Shown: piece after piece, positions 49,462-63,257 of the stretch
Layout: each line of letters starts with the position of its first letter
Numbering within the stretch: the stretch's first letter is position 1
Assembly (NCBI RefSeq): GCF_003073045.1
Contig: NC_037593.1
Location: forward strand, 18,404,725 to 18,468,724
Source of the DNA: Pomacea canaliculata
Taxonomy: Eukaryota > Mollusca > Gastropoda > Architaenioglossa > Ampullariidae
DNA: 64,000 nucleotides
Direction: 5' to 3'
Translations under genes and position numbers: made by a program
Notes under the pieces: generated by a model
Seen by the model: only the letters and a program-made list of their open reading frames with translations
Database searches by the model: none
What the model was told of the DNA's origin: nothing

Positions 49462-52400
49462 AGACCACACATGAGACCAATGGAATGGACTGGCATGTAA
49501 TGCTGAATCCAAGGAAATAGTGCTGTCAAGGGAGTCATGCTAGAAGAACTGTTGCTTGAGGAACCTAAGTTGCAGAATCTCAGGAAACTTGTCAGACTGC
49601 TGAACCCATGAGCCAAGATAAGTCAGGAATGGGAACTGCAGTCCTGTTGTACCATAGAGATACCAGTGCAAAGATGAAAATTTCCCATATGGATAGAGAC
49701 CTATAGGTGAGAACAGCATAGAAACTAGGTTTCTTTTAGTACTTCAGTGGTGAGTCGGCAAACATTAATGAAAGAGCTCGAAGATGCTAGGGTGGTTGCT
49801 GTTTCAGGAAGACTAATACAGGCACACCTTTAAGAACTATAGAACTTTTATATTCATTAGTCAGATCACAGGAGACTTATCTTTTTATTGCATCTAACCT
49901 AGTGCTAACTTGTGACCCTCCAGATTTCTCTGATTAACTGGCTAAACAATGGAATGCGGTGTGATAGCATGCCCAATGGCAGCAGTAGCCTTACATGATA
50001 TGTAAATAATTAAAAACAGGAAGTAGCAGCCTTGTGTTGACTGTAGTCTTGTTTACAGGTGGTAACTACTTTGAGATCACAATAAATGTAATATGCAAGT
50101 AGTAAAACTGGTTTCTCCAGCAGTGTCATTTCACAGAACTGGAAATCTTATTCAATAATTCCAGTGATACTGAGCATGGCAAAGATTAAGGAAATCTAGG
50201 CTTTCCAAAATGCATACTTGTTTAGCAATGATTATGGTAGGGCATGCTAAGTATTTTCTTTAACAGCTCTGACTGCTGATGTATTTAAGGGCATGACAGT
50301 TTGTTTTACCACGAAAAAGGGTTGAAGAGGGCTACTAAGGTTCCTTCACAACCAAGCACCTGAGCATGAAAACAGGTATCACTGAAGAAGAACAGTGTAC
50401 CAAGGAGAAAATCTAAATCTGGAACACCTGATTTTCATGGCATATGTGAAAAGCACCTAATGTTGTGCCACCAGCATGTAGGAAAGACAGTGCACATCAG
50501 TTATTAGGATAGTTTAGGTATCATGTGCATCTGGTCTCTTTAAAGTGAAAACCTTCAGATATAGTTGTTCTGGCTATAACATTTTAAAATATAAAATTTT
50601 GATTTGAATAACATGCCTAGAAGCAGTATGCATAGAATCCAACATAAAAACTGCTTTGACAAGAGATAAGATAATGAAGGGTGAATGCCTTGAGTGTTTC
50701 AGGCAATCTGTGTGTTGTCACACATCACACTCATTATAGTTGAGGAAAAAAGTGAGGAACTGTGACAACAAAATAAGAGTATCTCAAAGCTTTCTTTACA
50801 TGCTTGTAATAAAGTCGTTGAGTGAACTGGCTGTTCACTGGGGGACCTTCTTGCGCTGACATGAGTTCATTGCATCTTCCATATGATTGGTACCAGTTAC
50901 AGGATAAAGTGAATGAATAACAAAGTCAGTAGGCAGCTTGTGGCATTTATTTCTGAGTTTGTAACTCATTGAGATCTTTTACCATACTGTTTACTTGAAA
51001 ATGTACATGCCAGACAACAGTCCACTTAGCTTGATCACAACATTATTAAAAAAAGTGAATGTTTCCACATCTTTGTTAGCAGAATGCCAACATATTTAGA
51101 TCTAACAGTCTTTGTAACATTTATCAACAGTATATTCTCTTACTTACATAAGCATTATATAGGTTATAACCATCTATACCTGAGGCTCAAATCAAATATA
51201 TTTAATATTTTACTTTCTTTAAATGCCATCTGCAACAAAAGATGAAGTCTGCCTGGCAACAGTTTTCTTGATATTCACGTGGAATAGCAAAGCAGTAGGG
51301 TCCAACTAAGCATGACAAAGATATATGTGAAACGAATCTATTGACTGGAGCATGATGTTCATGTGCTGGTTTAATATTGCTTTCAAAACAAATCAGAGTT
51401 GCTCTGCCATTCAAATATTTTAGTGAAACTATCAAAGCCTGCACTTGTTGATCAATGAAAAAAGAGATTTGGGAAAACAGGTAGACCTAACTACATTAAA
51501 ATGTGCTTTCAAAAGGAATAAATTAGGCTATTATTACTTAATTCCCTTTAACTCACTGGACACTGGGAGATTTACTGCATAATTCTGACCTTTCTTGCAG
51601 TAACATGGAGAGATTCAAAAGTGCACAACTATAGGACCTGGTATGTGAAAGGCTAAACCAAGAACATTATTATTTTGAAGTCAGTGTGTTCATTTTCTCA
51701 CAAGATACTATACAGACCATGTAATCTAAATGTAAACTCTTCCATTCACAAGCTTTTAAACATTGCAGTCCTCTCCTCAGTTTTAAGGTAACAAAATGAG
51801 GCTAAATTATTAGACAGTGTATCATTAGCACATGCTCAAAGCTCATGTAATTAATGCTGCAATTAGTGAAATCAAGTGATCAGAATTTACATCAATTCAC
51901 ATGTTCACTCACACTAAAAGCCCTGAAAAAATATGGAATAGGCTAACGACAGCAACATGTTCTGTTAATATGCCAGTACATTGAACTCAACTGATCATAA
52001 GTGACTTGGCTTACCCTTTAATATTTGCCCGAAATGACTGTCTCGTACAATAAAACTAAGAAACAATACATGTATCTATATATAGATATGTGTGTGTATA
52101 TATACATATATAGTTCTAGACATAATACTTTTTTGGAATTGCTGAAAGGTTCTCACTGCACTTGATTATATGACCTCATTCTACAAGCATAAATAAACTG
52201 TCTAAAATAATACTTTAATTGCAAAAACACATCTGTTAAAAACTGTTTTTGAGACCAGCATTCTAGTACTCACAGGAATGATAACACTATATATATAAAA
52301 ACAGAATAACACAACAGATTTAAGCAAACTTTGACACAAACACACATGCTTAAAACTAATCCTATTTTGCTCTCTTAGAGAAATGCTAGAGGCAACAGGA

Positions 52401-55400
52401 AACCAGCAAATAGTACTCTCTTTTAAAATATTTACATCCTTATATGCAGACATACAGCTTAAGTAAAAACACGTACACACTCAGCTATTCTTAATGATTC
52501 CTCAGTTCTTGCACTTTATGAACTAGTTTAAACATGGGATCCTTATACACATGCCATGCCTCTTATCTCGCTCCACTTAAGCAAAGGATAACCAACATAC
52601 ATCATGCTGAATGATCTTTAGTGCTACCCTCAATTTTTACCAGAATACACAAGTTTCTTATATTTCACAACCACATCAAAAGTAGCAATGGCAACAAAGG
52701 GAAGTGTTTCTTAACCACACACCCCCCCCCCCCCAACCTCAAAACTAAAATAGTAAAATCTGTTCTTAATAATGCTTTTACTTCTTAATGCATTGATTCA
52801 ATTGAACACTCAAGGAAGGGGATCCGCAAGATTCATATTTTGATTTCGCCTCTGGCAAAAGTGATTAAACAACTCTTAAAGTGAGCTTTTGAAAACTGCT
52901 AGAAGATCAAGACTACAAACAATGCAGGTTTTTTACACCTGAGAATAGAAATCTAATTGTCAACTTACACTACCAGTAGCCAGTGTTTATGTAGGGGTTG
53001 TCAGACCAGCCCTCATCACAATTAAAATTGTTGGCAAGTTTAGACACACCTCCCATGAATATATTGCAAGTTTTATCACCAGCTGCACAAAATAGTGTAC
53101 AAGTAATAATATCTTGATTCCTCCTGTCACGAAACTATTAGTATCATATTTTAATGTAAATCAGCATAACTAATATTATTTAATAACTAGTAATAATGAA
53201 AGAGCAGCTATTGGATCAAGTTTATTACAAAATATATTATGCCACGAGACATTTTACCTAAACTTGCTAAAAGGGTGTGGAAATGTTAATAATGCAAAAT
53301 CAGAAGACAGCTACAAGAAAACAACCCAATTCCTAACAATGTGTACTAAAGTTTGATACAATCCATGCTTCTAAACTAATAATATCAAATATCACAATAA
53401 TTCTTCCTTAAGCTTCCATGCTCTTTGGATTCAGTTTTACTTTTGAATATCTGTACATCCCACCGAATTCCATTTAGTTGCTTCTGCAAAATATTTTATC
53501 TGAAAAAAAAATATATCCTAACAGAATTAGGCATGAGTATGAATCCAAGCACTTTTCCTGCTCTTGGACATGAAGATGCACTGTAGCTGAGTATCTATAA
53601 TATAACACATAATGTATAGCAAACCTGTAAGACACCATGATAATAATCTCTTTGCAATATAATGCACAGTCAAATCCGAAAGAACAAACTAGAAGAATAC
53701 AACTACAGCATGAAACAACAGGTTAAACTGTTCAACATTCAAAGTTAATATATTTTTTTCTTTTTGGATGACTTCAGGCACAATAAAGCCAGAAGTTCCA
53801 GCACAGCAATCTTTGTTTTAGAGACACTGCATGGATTAATGAGAATTCAGTGAAGTTATGAGCAAGTAGACCCACAAAAGATACAGAGAACTGGCCTCAT
53901 GCTAAGAACATTTTTCCCTCTATTTTATGATGAGGTAGAAACTAGAGTACCGATTGAATAGAAACAAACAAAAAAAAAGTTAAGGAAATACAGAAATGGT
54001 CCTTTTTAAAATAATGCTTAGAAATCTTTTCTACTTCTTTTGATTTAAACAATCCTTTAGATGAAAATTCATCTTTTTATAAATACAAAACTGGCGTTTT
54101 CTTCATTCATGTCCATTCTTATGTTCATACTTGGTAAGCTTGAGATAAAATATAACATCATACACACACACACACACACAAAGAATGAAGTATAAATGTT
54201 TTCAAAAATGAAAAAAAAAAAAACAAAAACAAAAAACCAACACTGCAAAGCCAGTTATTTGCTCCTACTTTCCAATCAACTTCAATTATTATAAAAGACC
54301 AAAGTGAATTTGAGACCCATTAAAGTGAAAACAAAACTAGCTTATACACCTGTCTTTTTAAAATCAAGATTAAGATAATCATCATTATGGCAATATATTT
54401 TCGCACAATCCAATCTTTTAATCTGGTACTGAATACATTTTTTGAGACAAAGTTATTTCCTTCGTTGTAAAATGTTCAGGCATGTAATGAAAGTGTCAAA
54501 TCAACAACCATCGTTCAACAGCAGGGGCACCCTTTTAGAGTGGCAAGCGAGGCAACCGCCCCAGGCCCCACGACAGGAGATTCTTGTGGTACGGTTATGC
54601 TTATGGCTCTTGACTTTGAATATGACACTCCCCCAGGGCCCCGCAAGCTGCCTGTTCGACAGTCTAGGCATCTCTTGCCTTACATTCCATAAAATAGGCA
54701 TGTCAGGTCCACTTTCCTAACATCAATCCTGACATGAATCTATAGAGAAATGATTTCACATTTGAAATGAAGAAGTTTCTTCCCCAAAGTGTTTCTTAAA
54801 AGTATAGCTGTTGATTGGCAGGAAAAGGTGAGAACTTTTAAAAATCCATTTTAACCTATCAGAATTTTAAATAAAAACAATATTAAAAGAAGAGTATAAA
54901 TGACAAGTCTTGACATGTTAAAATATATTTGGTTTAAGATACCTGATTATCGTCAGGTAATTATGCATAATTAACAGCCATGTTAGTTCTTTATATTTCT
55001 AAACAGTCTTTGAAAATGTACTCCCTCCTATCAGCTAATTTTCTGCAAAAATTGTGACAAACAAAAACACCTGCATGTAGCTTTTTTGAATGAATCCATG
55101 TCACTAGGAAAAGTACAAAAAATTGCAATATCTGAGGCTACCTTGTTCACACATGCTCTCTATGGCAGGATCGTCTACACCAGCTTCATCTCACTATTAC
55201 AAAAAATATCACTTTGCTAGTACAGATGCTGCGACATGCATTCTGCAAATAAATATAGGTTTTGATGCCTATTTCTGAGTAAAAATCTATCAGATCCAAA
55301 GCCTTAGCAAATACAACAATAAAATGTGCTATCGCTGCACAGTGACAAAAATAAAGGGTGAAATGCAGTGCATCTGTCACTTCTCCGCCACATGAACAAT

Positions 55401-55453
55401 TGACGAACGGAAACGTGAAGAGAGATGCACTTTTAGTCTTGTGAAAACTATTT
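49462..55453. other. Convergent 3' flanks of CENP-O and the MBOAT gene
   Basis: The two genes converge here. The DNA is AT-rich and may contain long 3' UTRs; AATAAA at 50081 serves the plus strand. Also seen are a C run at 52723-52734, a TA-rich stretch near 52075-52110, a short CA run at 54163-54180, and GC-rich sequence at 54520-54660 that could be a transposon fragment. No additional gene was found. Confidence 0.55.
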
Positions 55454-58400
55454 TTAGTCTTGTTTCACTGGTGGCCGTCCACTGGGCTTGGACGGTGAAA
55501 TGAAAGTAAAATACACAACGACAGCAATTCCCAGCAGATGTAACCAGCAGTATAGTGATCTGAAACACAAATTATTTTTCTTAGTAAACCATGTGTAAGT
55601 CCTATAAGACACAAGAACAATTTTTCAGATTCAATTATTTTTTTCTTTTTAGCAAGACAGTTAAGCATGTCTGCAAGAAATTAATAAAAATAAAAGTGGA
55701 ATGTTTCATTAACATGTAAATTTATCTTGCTTCGCTGTCAACATCATCTTCAGAAGTATGAACATAAGTGTTTTGCAAAATGAGAAAACTTACAGATAAA
55801 TGCTTAGGGATGGAATAAACTCCAGGGTTAGAAAGTTGAAGGTTATATAGGCATTAACCAGGCGCGTGAAAACAAATGTTCCAACATCATACAGTTTCTT
55901 CATGTTGTCACTAGTTTGGAAGAATGGTCGCACCCTTCGTCGCACCTAAATCAATGAGTGTATGTATAAAGGCACAGAGTTTTTTTTAAAAAAAAAACTA
56001 AATACCTGTGCTATGAAATAAACAAACAAAAAAAATCAGAAAATTGTTGTTCAGATTCATTCAGATCACAGACCTGCCTATCAGGTCATTCTTGACTAAA
56101 TGCAGTTTTAAAGCTAAAGATCTAAGAAAAACCAATGAAAAGTGTTCAAAACTGTTAAATAACAGTTAAAGAATGCAATCTTGATTGAAAGAATGAAAAG
56201 TAGTTGAAAATGTGGCAAAAGATAAGATTTCACACATCATTTTCACAAATACATTTAAGAGATAAATAGCTATTGTATCTAATATTCAATTAAATTTAAA
56301 TTTCAGTTAAAAGTATGAATAAAATGAAGTAATATAATAACAGTACTACAGTAATAGCTACCAAACAGTTTTAAGGATTGGTGTCTACAGAACTTGTAGC
56401 TGTGTATGCAAAGAGATCATAACCCACACAGCCTTTACTTTCTAACAAAAATTTGAAAGACTCCAATGCTTTTTAAAGTACATGCATTCTTTGTTTTAAA
56501 AATGCTGTAGATCTTACCAGCCTAGCTGCCACTGTAAACAGGGCTGCACTGCCAAAGGTGAGGTAATACCCTGGATAGAAGCCATGCCAAATGGCACTGA
56601 TAGCAAAGACAGCAAAAGTCTGGTATTTTGGGGCACGATCATACACAACTCGACGAAGCCATACCAAAGTCTTCTGGTTCCATCCATCTATATTCACCTT
56701 CAGACTGTCACCAAACTGAGTAAATAACATGAAATTTCAATTAAAATCACTTCAAGCACTTTTACTAAGCAATATCATGAAGCTAACGATAAAAGAAATA
56801 CACACTTTGAAAAGTACAGACACTTTATTTCCACACATCTGCAACTAATCAGCATAATCAAAAAGTTCTCAGAGTCCTATAAACACAAGGAGAAAAATTA
56901 GTTAAATTTGGGTGCTGCAGTATGGCAAATAGAGACTGAGTTATTTTATAAGATGTGAAACGTATACTCAGAGAGCTGATCATACACAATAAATAAGAAG
57001 CAACTGAAACCTGCATGATGTTCTCCCCACTCAAACCCCATCCCCACCCTCCTTCATCAAACAGACAAATCTTTACTGACCTCAACAACCCACACATTAA
57101 CATTGTCAACCAAGTCCCACTTCGCCTTGCCATTTTCATCATAGCCATTGAATCCAAAGCCCGCAGCTACATTGATGGCTTCTCCTGAATAGCAAAAACA
57201 AACTTGTATTAATGATGGGTTCACTGGCCAGAAATTTCCTGCAATACTTGTAATCACAGCTGGGACTGTTATGCTTTAACTCTCAAATGTTTCCTATCAG
57301 AATAACTCTCTTTTCTCTACTTAAAATTTCATAACATACTTAAGCTTCTTTGACATTTCATTTGCCTTTCACAAAAAAAAGAAAGTACAGGTAAAATCAG
57401 AAAGTCATAATGTTATATGTAAAAAGCTAAACTTGGTTTATACAAATTTAATCAATCTAGATGTCATCATGCTTAAGATCCACCATAGATTAGTTCATAA
57501 TAAAAATCCCAGTATCTCTATTATTAAACCTTACCTAAAATCCAGGCAAAGTAATATTTGTATCTGGCACATGTCATGCAAACCAAAATATAGAGGTTTT
57601 TCTCAAGGAAGGATTTCTCATAGAATTCTTGAGCTGCACAAATATTTCAAACAGTCATTTTAAAACTACCATAAAATGACTATTTTAGGACATATAATTT
57701 AATTGAATTTCAAATTATGTTTTGTGCTTTTAAGTGCTCTTTCCAATTCCTACATAACCTACTGGAACAATCATCTATAGGTATTTAGATTTGTCAAATA
57801 AGATATTTAGCAGTTCCATGATAAAATTTCAAAGTACCAAAAGAATAACTTACAAAGAAGACTTTCTGGTGGACAAAGCAAAGGTGGCAGAACTACCATC
57901 AGGATTCCACTCACAGCAGCAGTGATGAGCTTCTTGATTAAAACTGCCTGATTGTTCAAAACACATCTACATGCATCAGATTAAAACAATGCAATTATCA
58001 AGAAAAATCAACATCACTCGCAATTATTAAGTTTAGCAAAAAACGCTCTATACAATAAATTAACAAAAAATGCTTTGTACGTAATCCTATTTGACAAATA
58101 TTGTATTAATTTTGTAAAATAAACAGGCATAATATGAGTATAAACACCAACATAATAGATCCAAATATGTCCTGAAATTATATTATTAGCATTTATTTAT
58201 TATTAACCTCCCTTTCCTTTTTTTTAATTTGGAAAAAAATGTATTCACTGTTATTGTAGATGCAAGCAGTTTCTCTTACTGTATCCAGAAACAGAATTTA
58301 GCTGAAGTCACAGATATTAAAATTTGGACAACCTGAAAGTTAAATATTGTTTGAGTAGCTGCAACACATTCACAAAACCCTCAGAACTTTCTACTATCCT

Positions 58401-61400
58401 TTTGAGAACTCAAAGGAATTTTTTTATGAACATTTAATTGTTATTTTTTATTTTTAGTGGGGTGAGGACGCAGTTGTTCCAACACTTTGTAAAACAGTAA
58501 TGCACCAAAAAACCCCACATCAAAAATGACAACTTATCTAAAAGAGAACAGCTAGACAGTCAGATAGTCAAGTTCTCACCATATGACCATCCCAAGGATC
58601 AGGCTGACCAACTTCCTTCTTAAGAGCAGTCTGAAAAGTTGAATTAAATAAGCTTAATACTTAAGTAATACTCAGTGTGGGGTAATACACTATATCTTAT
58701 TATTCTAATACTTAGAATATACTTAGAATAATAAGATATAGTGTATTACCCCACACTGAGGCGAGCTCAATGTGTTTTACAAGAGAAAGAGGGCAGTAGA
58801 GAATGAGGTCGTGTGATAGAAATAGACATCACAATCAAGCAGAGCATACCTACACTCATATATCAGTCAACTAGGTCAGGAACAAGAAGGAACAGAAAGA
58901 TAGGAGAATGGTGGAGAAAGGAACGGTAAGGGTAGATCAATTACAGTATTTCTGAATGAGGTAGATGTTAGGACCAGACTGGAAAGCATGTAGCATTCCC
59001 ATTGTACAGAGAGAATGAGACAAGTCATTCCAAATACTTGGACCAGAGAAAGTGAATGAGTAACAGTCAAACTTTTCTAGTCTGATACACAGGACAATAA
59101 AAACACTTGTATGAGCAGAGCAAACTGACCTGCCAGGCTGGTAGGGCAACACAAGCTCAGACAGAATGGAGCAAGACTATCATCAACATGAATGCAATGC
59201 ATAGCAATAATGAATTTAATGCAAACACAAACGGAAAGCCAGTGCAGATTGTGCAGAAGTGGTGTGATATGATCGGCCTTCTGCAATGTCAGTAGCATTA
59301 TGCTAAGCTCTTGGATCTTGTTGAGCAGGCAATCAGGGAGATCAACAAAGAGAGAGTTAAAATAGTCAAGTCTGAACGATACAAATTCTGACATAGGCTG
59401 CTGCTTGATGAAAGCACTAAATTGGAGATGTCTGATGCAGCTGATCCTGCACAGTTTAAGTAAGATAGCCATCTGCAGAATAAGTTAACATGATGGTCAA
59501 AAAACAATGATAGGTTAAAAAATAACTCTACTGTCAGACTGATAAAGAATAATTGTGGATCCAGACCAAGTGAGTGATGTGGATGAAGGCAGATGTTTAA
59601 GTGTATGTTCAAAGGCTATCATAAGCTTTTAATTTATCATCTTGAACCATTCATAACAATTAGACACAAAATGCAATTCAATAAAATTCCAAAATTCAAA
59701 CAAGAAAACAAAAACACACACTGAGAAAGGGAAAGATGACAAAATCTAAAAGTAAAATATTGTTCACTGAGCTTCACTTTATCCTACTATAAGTCATACA
59801 ACATACAACAGATACATTTTCAAAATTGCAAACCTGCGGGGGTGGAGTGTGCAAGTAACTGCCATCAATAAAGGACATATAATCAGAGTAAAAAGAAAGA
59901 GGACCACACATGATGCCATGGAAGTAGAACATAAAACTGTAGAAGCTCAACACATTAGGCACAGCTCTGAAATACAAAGAAAATGAGAACAGTGTAATGC
60001 CAAGTTCTACTGTCACCTTTCTACCCAACTAAAATATGGGAGTATTATCAAATCACATAGATTTAGCAATTAAAATCAAACAAGCTTTAATATGATGCAG
60101 AAACTATTGATAAACATGGTCACACACCTTTATTAGCCAAATGTAAACAGATGTAGGGAGTTACATTGATCGTTGTGGAGACTAGGCAGGGGAGGCTACT
60201 ATTAAAAGCACTGTCTGGAGAGGATGATGCAAAAGGGAGATTCTGAGAATGAATATGGATTGTTCCACTTTATGGTTACTGGTATTTTAAAATATTCTGC
60301 AAAACCACCTTATAATGTGTGACATTATACACTTAAGCTACAACACACACCTGATAGCCTGTGAACGTTGATCCGGAGTTAATTTGCTCTGGTCCTTATG
60401 TCCATCTGCTAATGCAAAGGCTAAACTGGTTAACTTTTGTGTTTGAATCATCATGGGACTGAAACATTTGTGATTTTTTGTACAAAAAAAAAAGCATATT
60501 AGAATGATGAGCTATGTTATAAAAAAAAATCTCTAAGGAATCTATACCATCTACTCCTACAGAAGGAAAAAAACCCCAAAGTTACAGACATTGCATATTT
60601 TCTGCCCAAATCTTTTAAACTTTTTTTTCAGATCATTTGGCCTGCAGTGTCATTTATTCCAGTTAAAAATGTCAAAATATTTCTCTCGTCAAATAACTAT
60701 TTTGTTCTGTATATTTGTATATAGAAAAGCCTATAGCCTGTTCTAAACTGGAAACCATTAGAATCTAATGCTCACAGTCAGTCCAATGCATACAAATATT
60801 CAACCTACTACAATGCACACTTACAGCAGACAATTTTTTCCTAAAGAAGGGAAGGAACATACCCTGTGATATCCAGTGTGTATCCACCATAATCATATAT
60901 CTGTCGATAAATGTGGGCAACAGAGAGATAGATGATGCAGAAGACAAACACTACTTTGTGTGACCACTGGGGACTGCCAAACATCATGACAAAGTAGCTG
61001 ATGGTAGACTGCACAATTAGGTACCATACCTGACTGTAAAGTACAAAGGAAAAAAAAAAGTACTTAAAAGGAAATTTGTTTAAAATTGACAATGACAGTC
61101 TGTTCTTACAATACAACTTTGTCTATTTCTGTGCTATGGAGAATTTTTCTTTGTTGGGAGCTCATGAAATAAACAAACTAAGCAATGAACTAAACAACAA
61201 ACAGCTGCATTCCACACACCAATACAATTACTACATTTTAACTACCTCCCTCCTAGCGATAATTATCAGAGGCACACATTCACACTCTTGATAGGTACAC
61301 TAGGACTTTCAGTAATAATTTTTTTTTTTTAAAGCACATATGCCTGTGTCTGATATATGCAACCTGCACAATATACATGTTATCCATGAGGAATGAAAAC

Positions 61401-63257
61401 ATTCCATGGAGCTTAAATCACAAATTGCAGAAATTTTGCCAGCCTAAAAAAGTAGAATTAGCTTAAATCAGATTCTACATAAAGGGTATTCTCATTTCTT
61501 ATATGATTAGTTATTTAGTATTTCAGTCAAGTGCCTCTATGTACTAATCTTCTGTCGTGGGCTTCTGCCCGTGATGAACAAATGTTTCTTTTTGTTCAGC
61601 AGTGCTTTTAGGCCCTTGGTCACCCAAGGTTTGTTGTTAGGATAAACATACACTGCTTTGATGGACTGGTGCAATCAACACTATTTTACTCCTCACTTTT
61701 ACTCCTAACTGTGTGTTAAATGTCTGTATGGGTATGTGAGCAAAGACAAATTTCTGCCCTGGGTCTCCTGGGCAGACAATAAAGTCTGTTTTGATTTGAT
61801 TTGATTTGATTTAAATAATAAATGAGTTTTATCTAAGAAGAAAATCAGGAAACACTATTGCAACAGAAAGCAAAAGTACAAAAGAACTTACTATCCAAAG
61901 CAGAAAAGAGCCAGAGCAAGACCAGCAACCAATTCCACAATAAGCCTTACTGAGGGCTTAGTTGTGGAAGGAGAAAGAACTTTGCGGAAAGGAATTGCCA
62001 AAGCCAAAGCAGCACATTGGCAAACAAGGAAGTTTAGCTGAAATATAGAGAAAATAAATTAAATATCCCAGTTTTTAAATATGAATATATTTCTTATAAT
62101 CTCAAGTACAGTGATCTTGTTTAAAGTAAAACAGAACCAACAATTTTTTTACCTTTAGATGACAGGTGGAATTTCCATTTGCACATAAAAGATAATGGAA
62201 TCAATATACAGTCAACAAACAAACAAGAAACAAGCATGTTATCTAAAACCTATCTTTTTAATGCATTCTACCCTAAAATTATTTTTTTAAATGGATAATA
62301 GTCTATCATATTTCATTATTCCCTAGAATGCTTTTAAAGCAGAGTGTTCTTGGTTCTATTAATCTGCAGGTTTTGATTTCAGTTGCTGCACAACATAGTT
62401 CAGCTGAATAGCATTGTTCTGTCCTCATGTCCTCTCGCCTCTGACTCATCATGTCAGTTCATTCTGTACCAGCCTGACTGGAGTGGGACTAACAATGTGA
62501 CAGATTCTGTCAACGAACACCCAGTAATGACATGTGCACAAAAATGCTTTGATAAAAGAAGTCAGATTTGGGAATGTTTTTCTATTATTGCAGACCTCCA
62601 AAAACATCAACATTTTCCCTTCCAGTTTTTTCAAATTTGAATCAGATGTATATTTCAATAAGAAAAAGCATATAATTATTGTGGTTTGATCACATTTGCT
62701 TATTTAACAGCATTAAATATATATCTAAGACATGCGAGTCGCTTTCAAGTAATTTGCTTAATCAAATTTCAATTTGCTGACATAAGCTCTTAGATGAGGC
62801 TGAAGATTATTTTATTTCTGGCTGAAATCTATACTTTTCAGCTTTTAAAAAACTGGTTAACTGGTTGAAAATTGTGGGACCGAGAAGAATGCTAGGGAAA
62901 GGTAGCCTCGTACAATCGTCCGATCAACCTCAGCGGTGCATCAGTCCACATGGCCTGATGCTACTGATGCAAGTCCTTGGAACTTTGCTAGTTCAAATTG
63001 GACTAGACACGCATTTTATCCTCACGCAAAATAAATGCAAAAAATATTTAATCTCCTAGAATGAAAAATACTTATGAACTGGAGGAGAAAGGCTAACTGT
63101 TAAGCTGAAATGAAATAAAATCACTAAAGTCACCTCGTGAGGTCTAATCCGTGCATGATTCATGTCACATTCATACCTGATCCAGTGGCAGTCCAACTAC
63201 AGAAACTAAAGGCATCAAAAGTTGAGATCCTGCGTAGAATTGTCCTCGCGCAACCAT
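55454..63257 (-). CDS. MBOAT2: Membrane-bound O-acyltransferase, MBOAT1/2-type lysophospholipid acyltransferase
   Basis: Twelve minus-strand exons are complete from ATG to stop: 63177-63257, 61892-62037, 60863-61033, 60351-60458, 59834-59966, 58580-58630, 57854-57947, 57535-57633, 57081-57184, 56518-56715, 55794-55945, 55454-55559. They give 480 aa (human MBOAT2 520, MBOAT1 495). All splice sites are GT-AG and all phases agree. The enzyme transfers acyl chains from acyl-CoA to lysophospholipids in the ER membrane (Lands cycle). Family motifs are KYYFAW (exon 8), AAGFGFNGYDENGKAKWDL (exon 9; human AAGFGFRGYDENGAARWDL), and DGWNQKTLVWLRRVVYDR with SAIWHGFYPGYYLTF (exon 10). These place catalytic Asn at about 342 and His at about 373. 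The protein is strongly hydrophobic with many membrane segments. Exon 6 (17 codons, phase 0/0) covers the variable loop before AVLIKKLITA and could be skipped in frame. MBOAT1 versus MBOAT2 orthology is not resolved; LPCAT3 is less similar. Confidence 0.93.
58671..58760. repeat. Perfect 38-bp inverted repeat (hairpin) in MBOAT intron 5
   Basis: Arm 58671-58708 (begins CTCAGTGTGGGG) and arm 58723-58760 (ends CCCCACACTGAG) are exact reverse complements over 38 bp, with a 14-nt loop TACTTAGAATATAC. On the MBOAT pre-mRNA the stem ends 40 nt before the acceptor of exon 6. It may be a MITE-like remnant or a very young duplication, since no mismatch has accumulated. Confidence 0.97.
58880..59612 (-). 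mobile_element. Degenerate LINE fragment, C-terminal reverse transcriptase region
   Basis: Minus-strand frames read FRLDYFNSLFVDLPDCLLNK, KADHITPLLHNLHWLSV and, later, FSGPSIWNDLSHSL. These match the conserved order SRLDYCNSLLAGLP, TDHITPLLRQLHWLPV and GPSLWNSLP at the end of Jockey/L2/CR1-type ORF2. The pieces lie in more than one frame, so the copy is dead. It sits in MBOAT intron 5, on the same strand as the gene and next to the 38-bp hairpin. Confidence 0.8.
61540..61680 (-). mobile_element. LINE fragment with YPNNKPW motif
   Basis: On the minus strand the frame reads VYVYPNNKPWVTKGLKALLN and then KKKHLFI, the linker ahead of the RT domain in Jockey/L2-like elements. It is the same region as the first part of the 7680-8375 relic but better preserved. 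It lies in MBOAT intron 2. Confidence 0.75.
61690..61815 (+). mobile_element. Non-LTR element 3' end with (GATTT)n tail
   Basis: CTGGGTCTCCTGGGCAGACA, then AATAAAGTCTGTTTT and about four GATTT units, form a typical LINE or SINE 3' terminus pointing right. It is next to, but opposite in strand to, the YPNNKPW fragment, so two insertions or an inversion are implied. Confidence 0.55.

Noticed and set aside
54515-54720. GC-rich segment beginning CAGGGGCACCCTTTTAGAGT as a hAT element
   Set aside because: It resembles a hAT end, but no matching opposite end or target duplication was found.
55454-63257. LPCAT3/MBOAT5 or MBOAT7 identity
   Set aside because: The exon 9-10 motifs and overall length agree better with MBOAT1/2.
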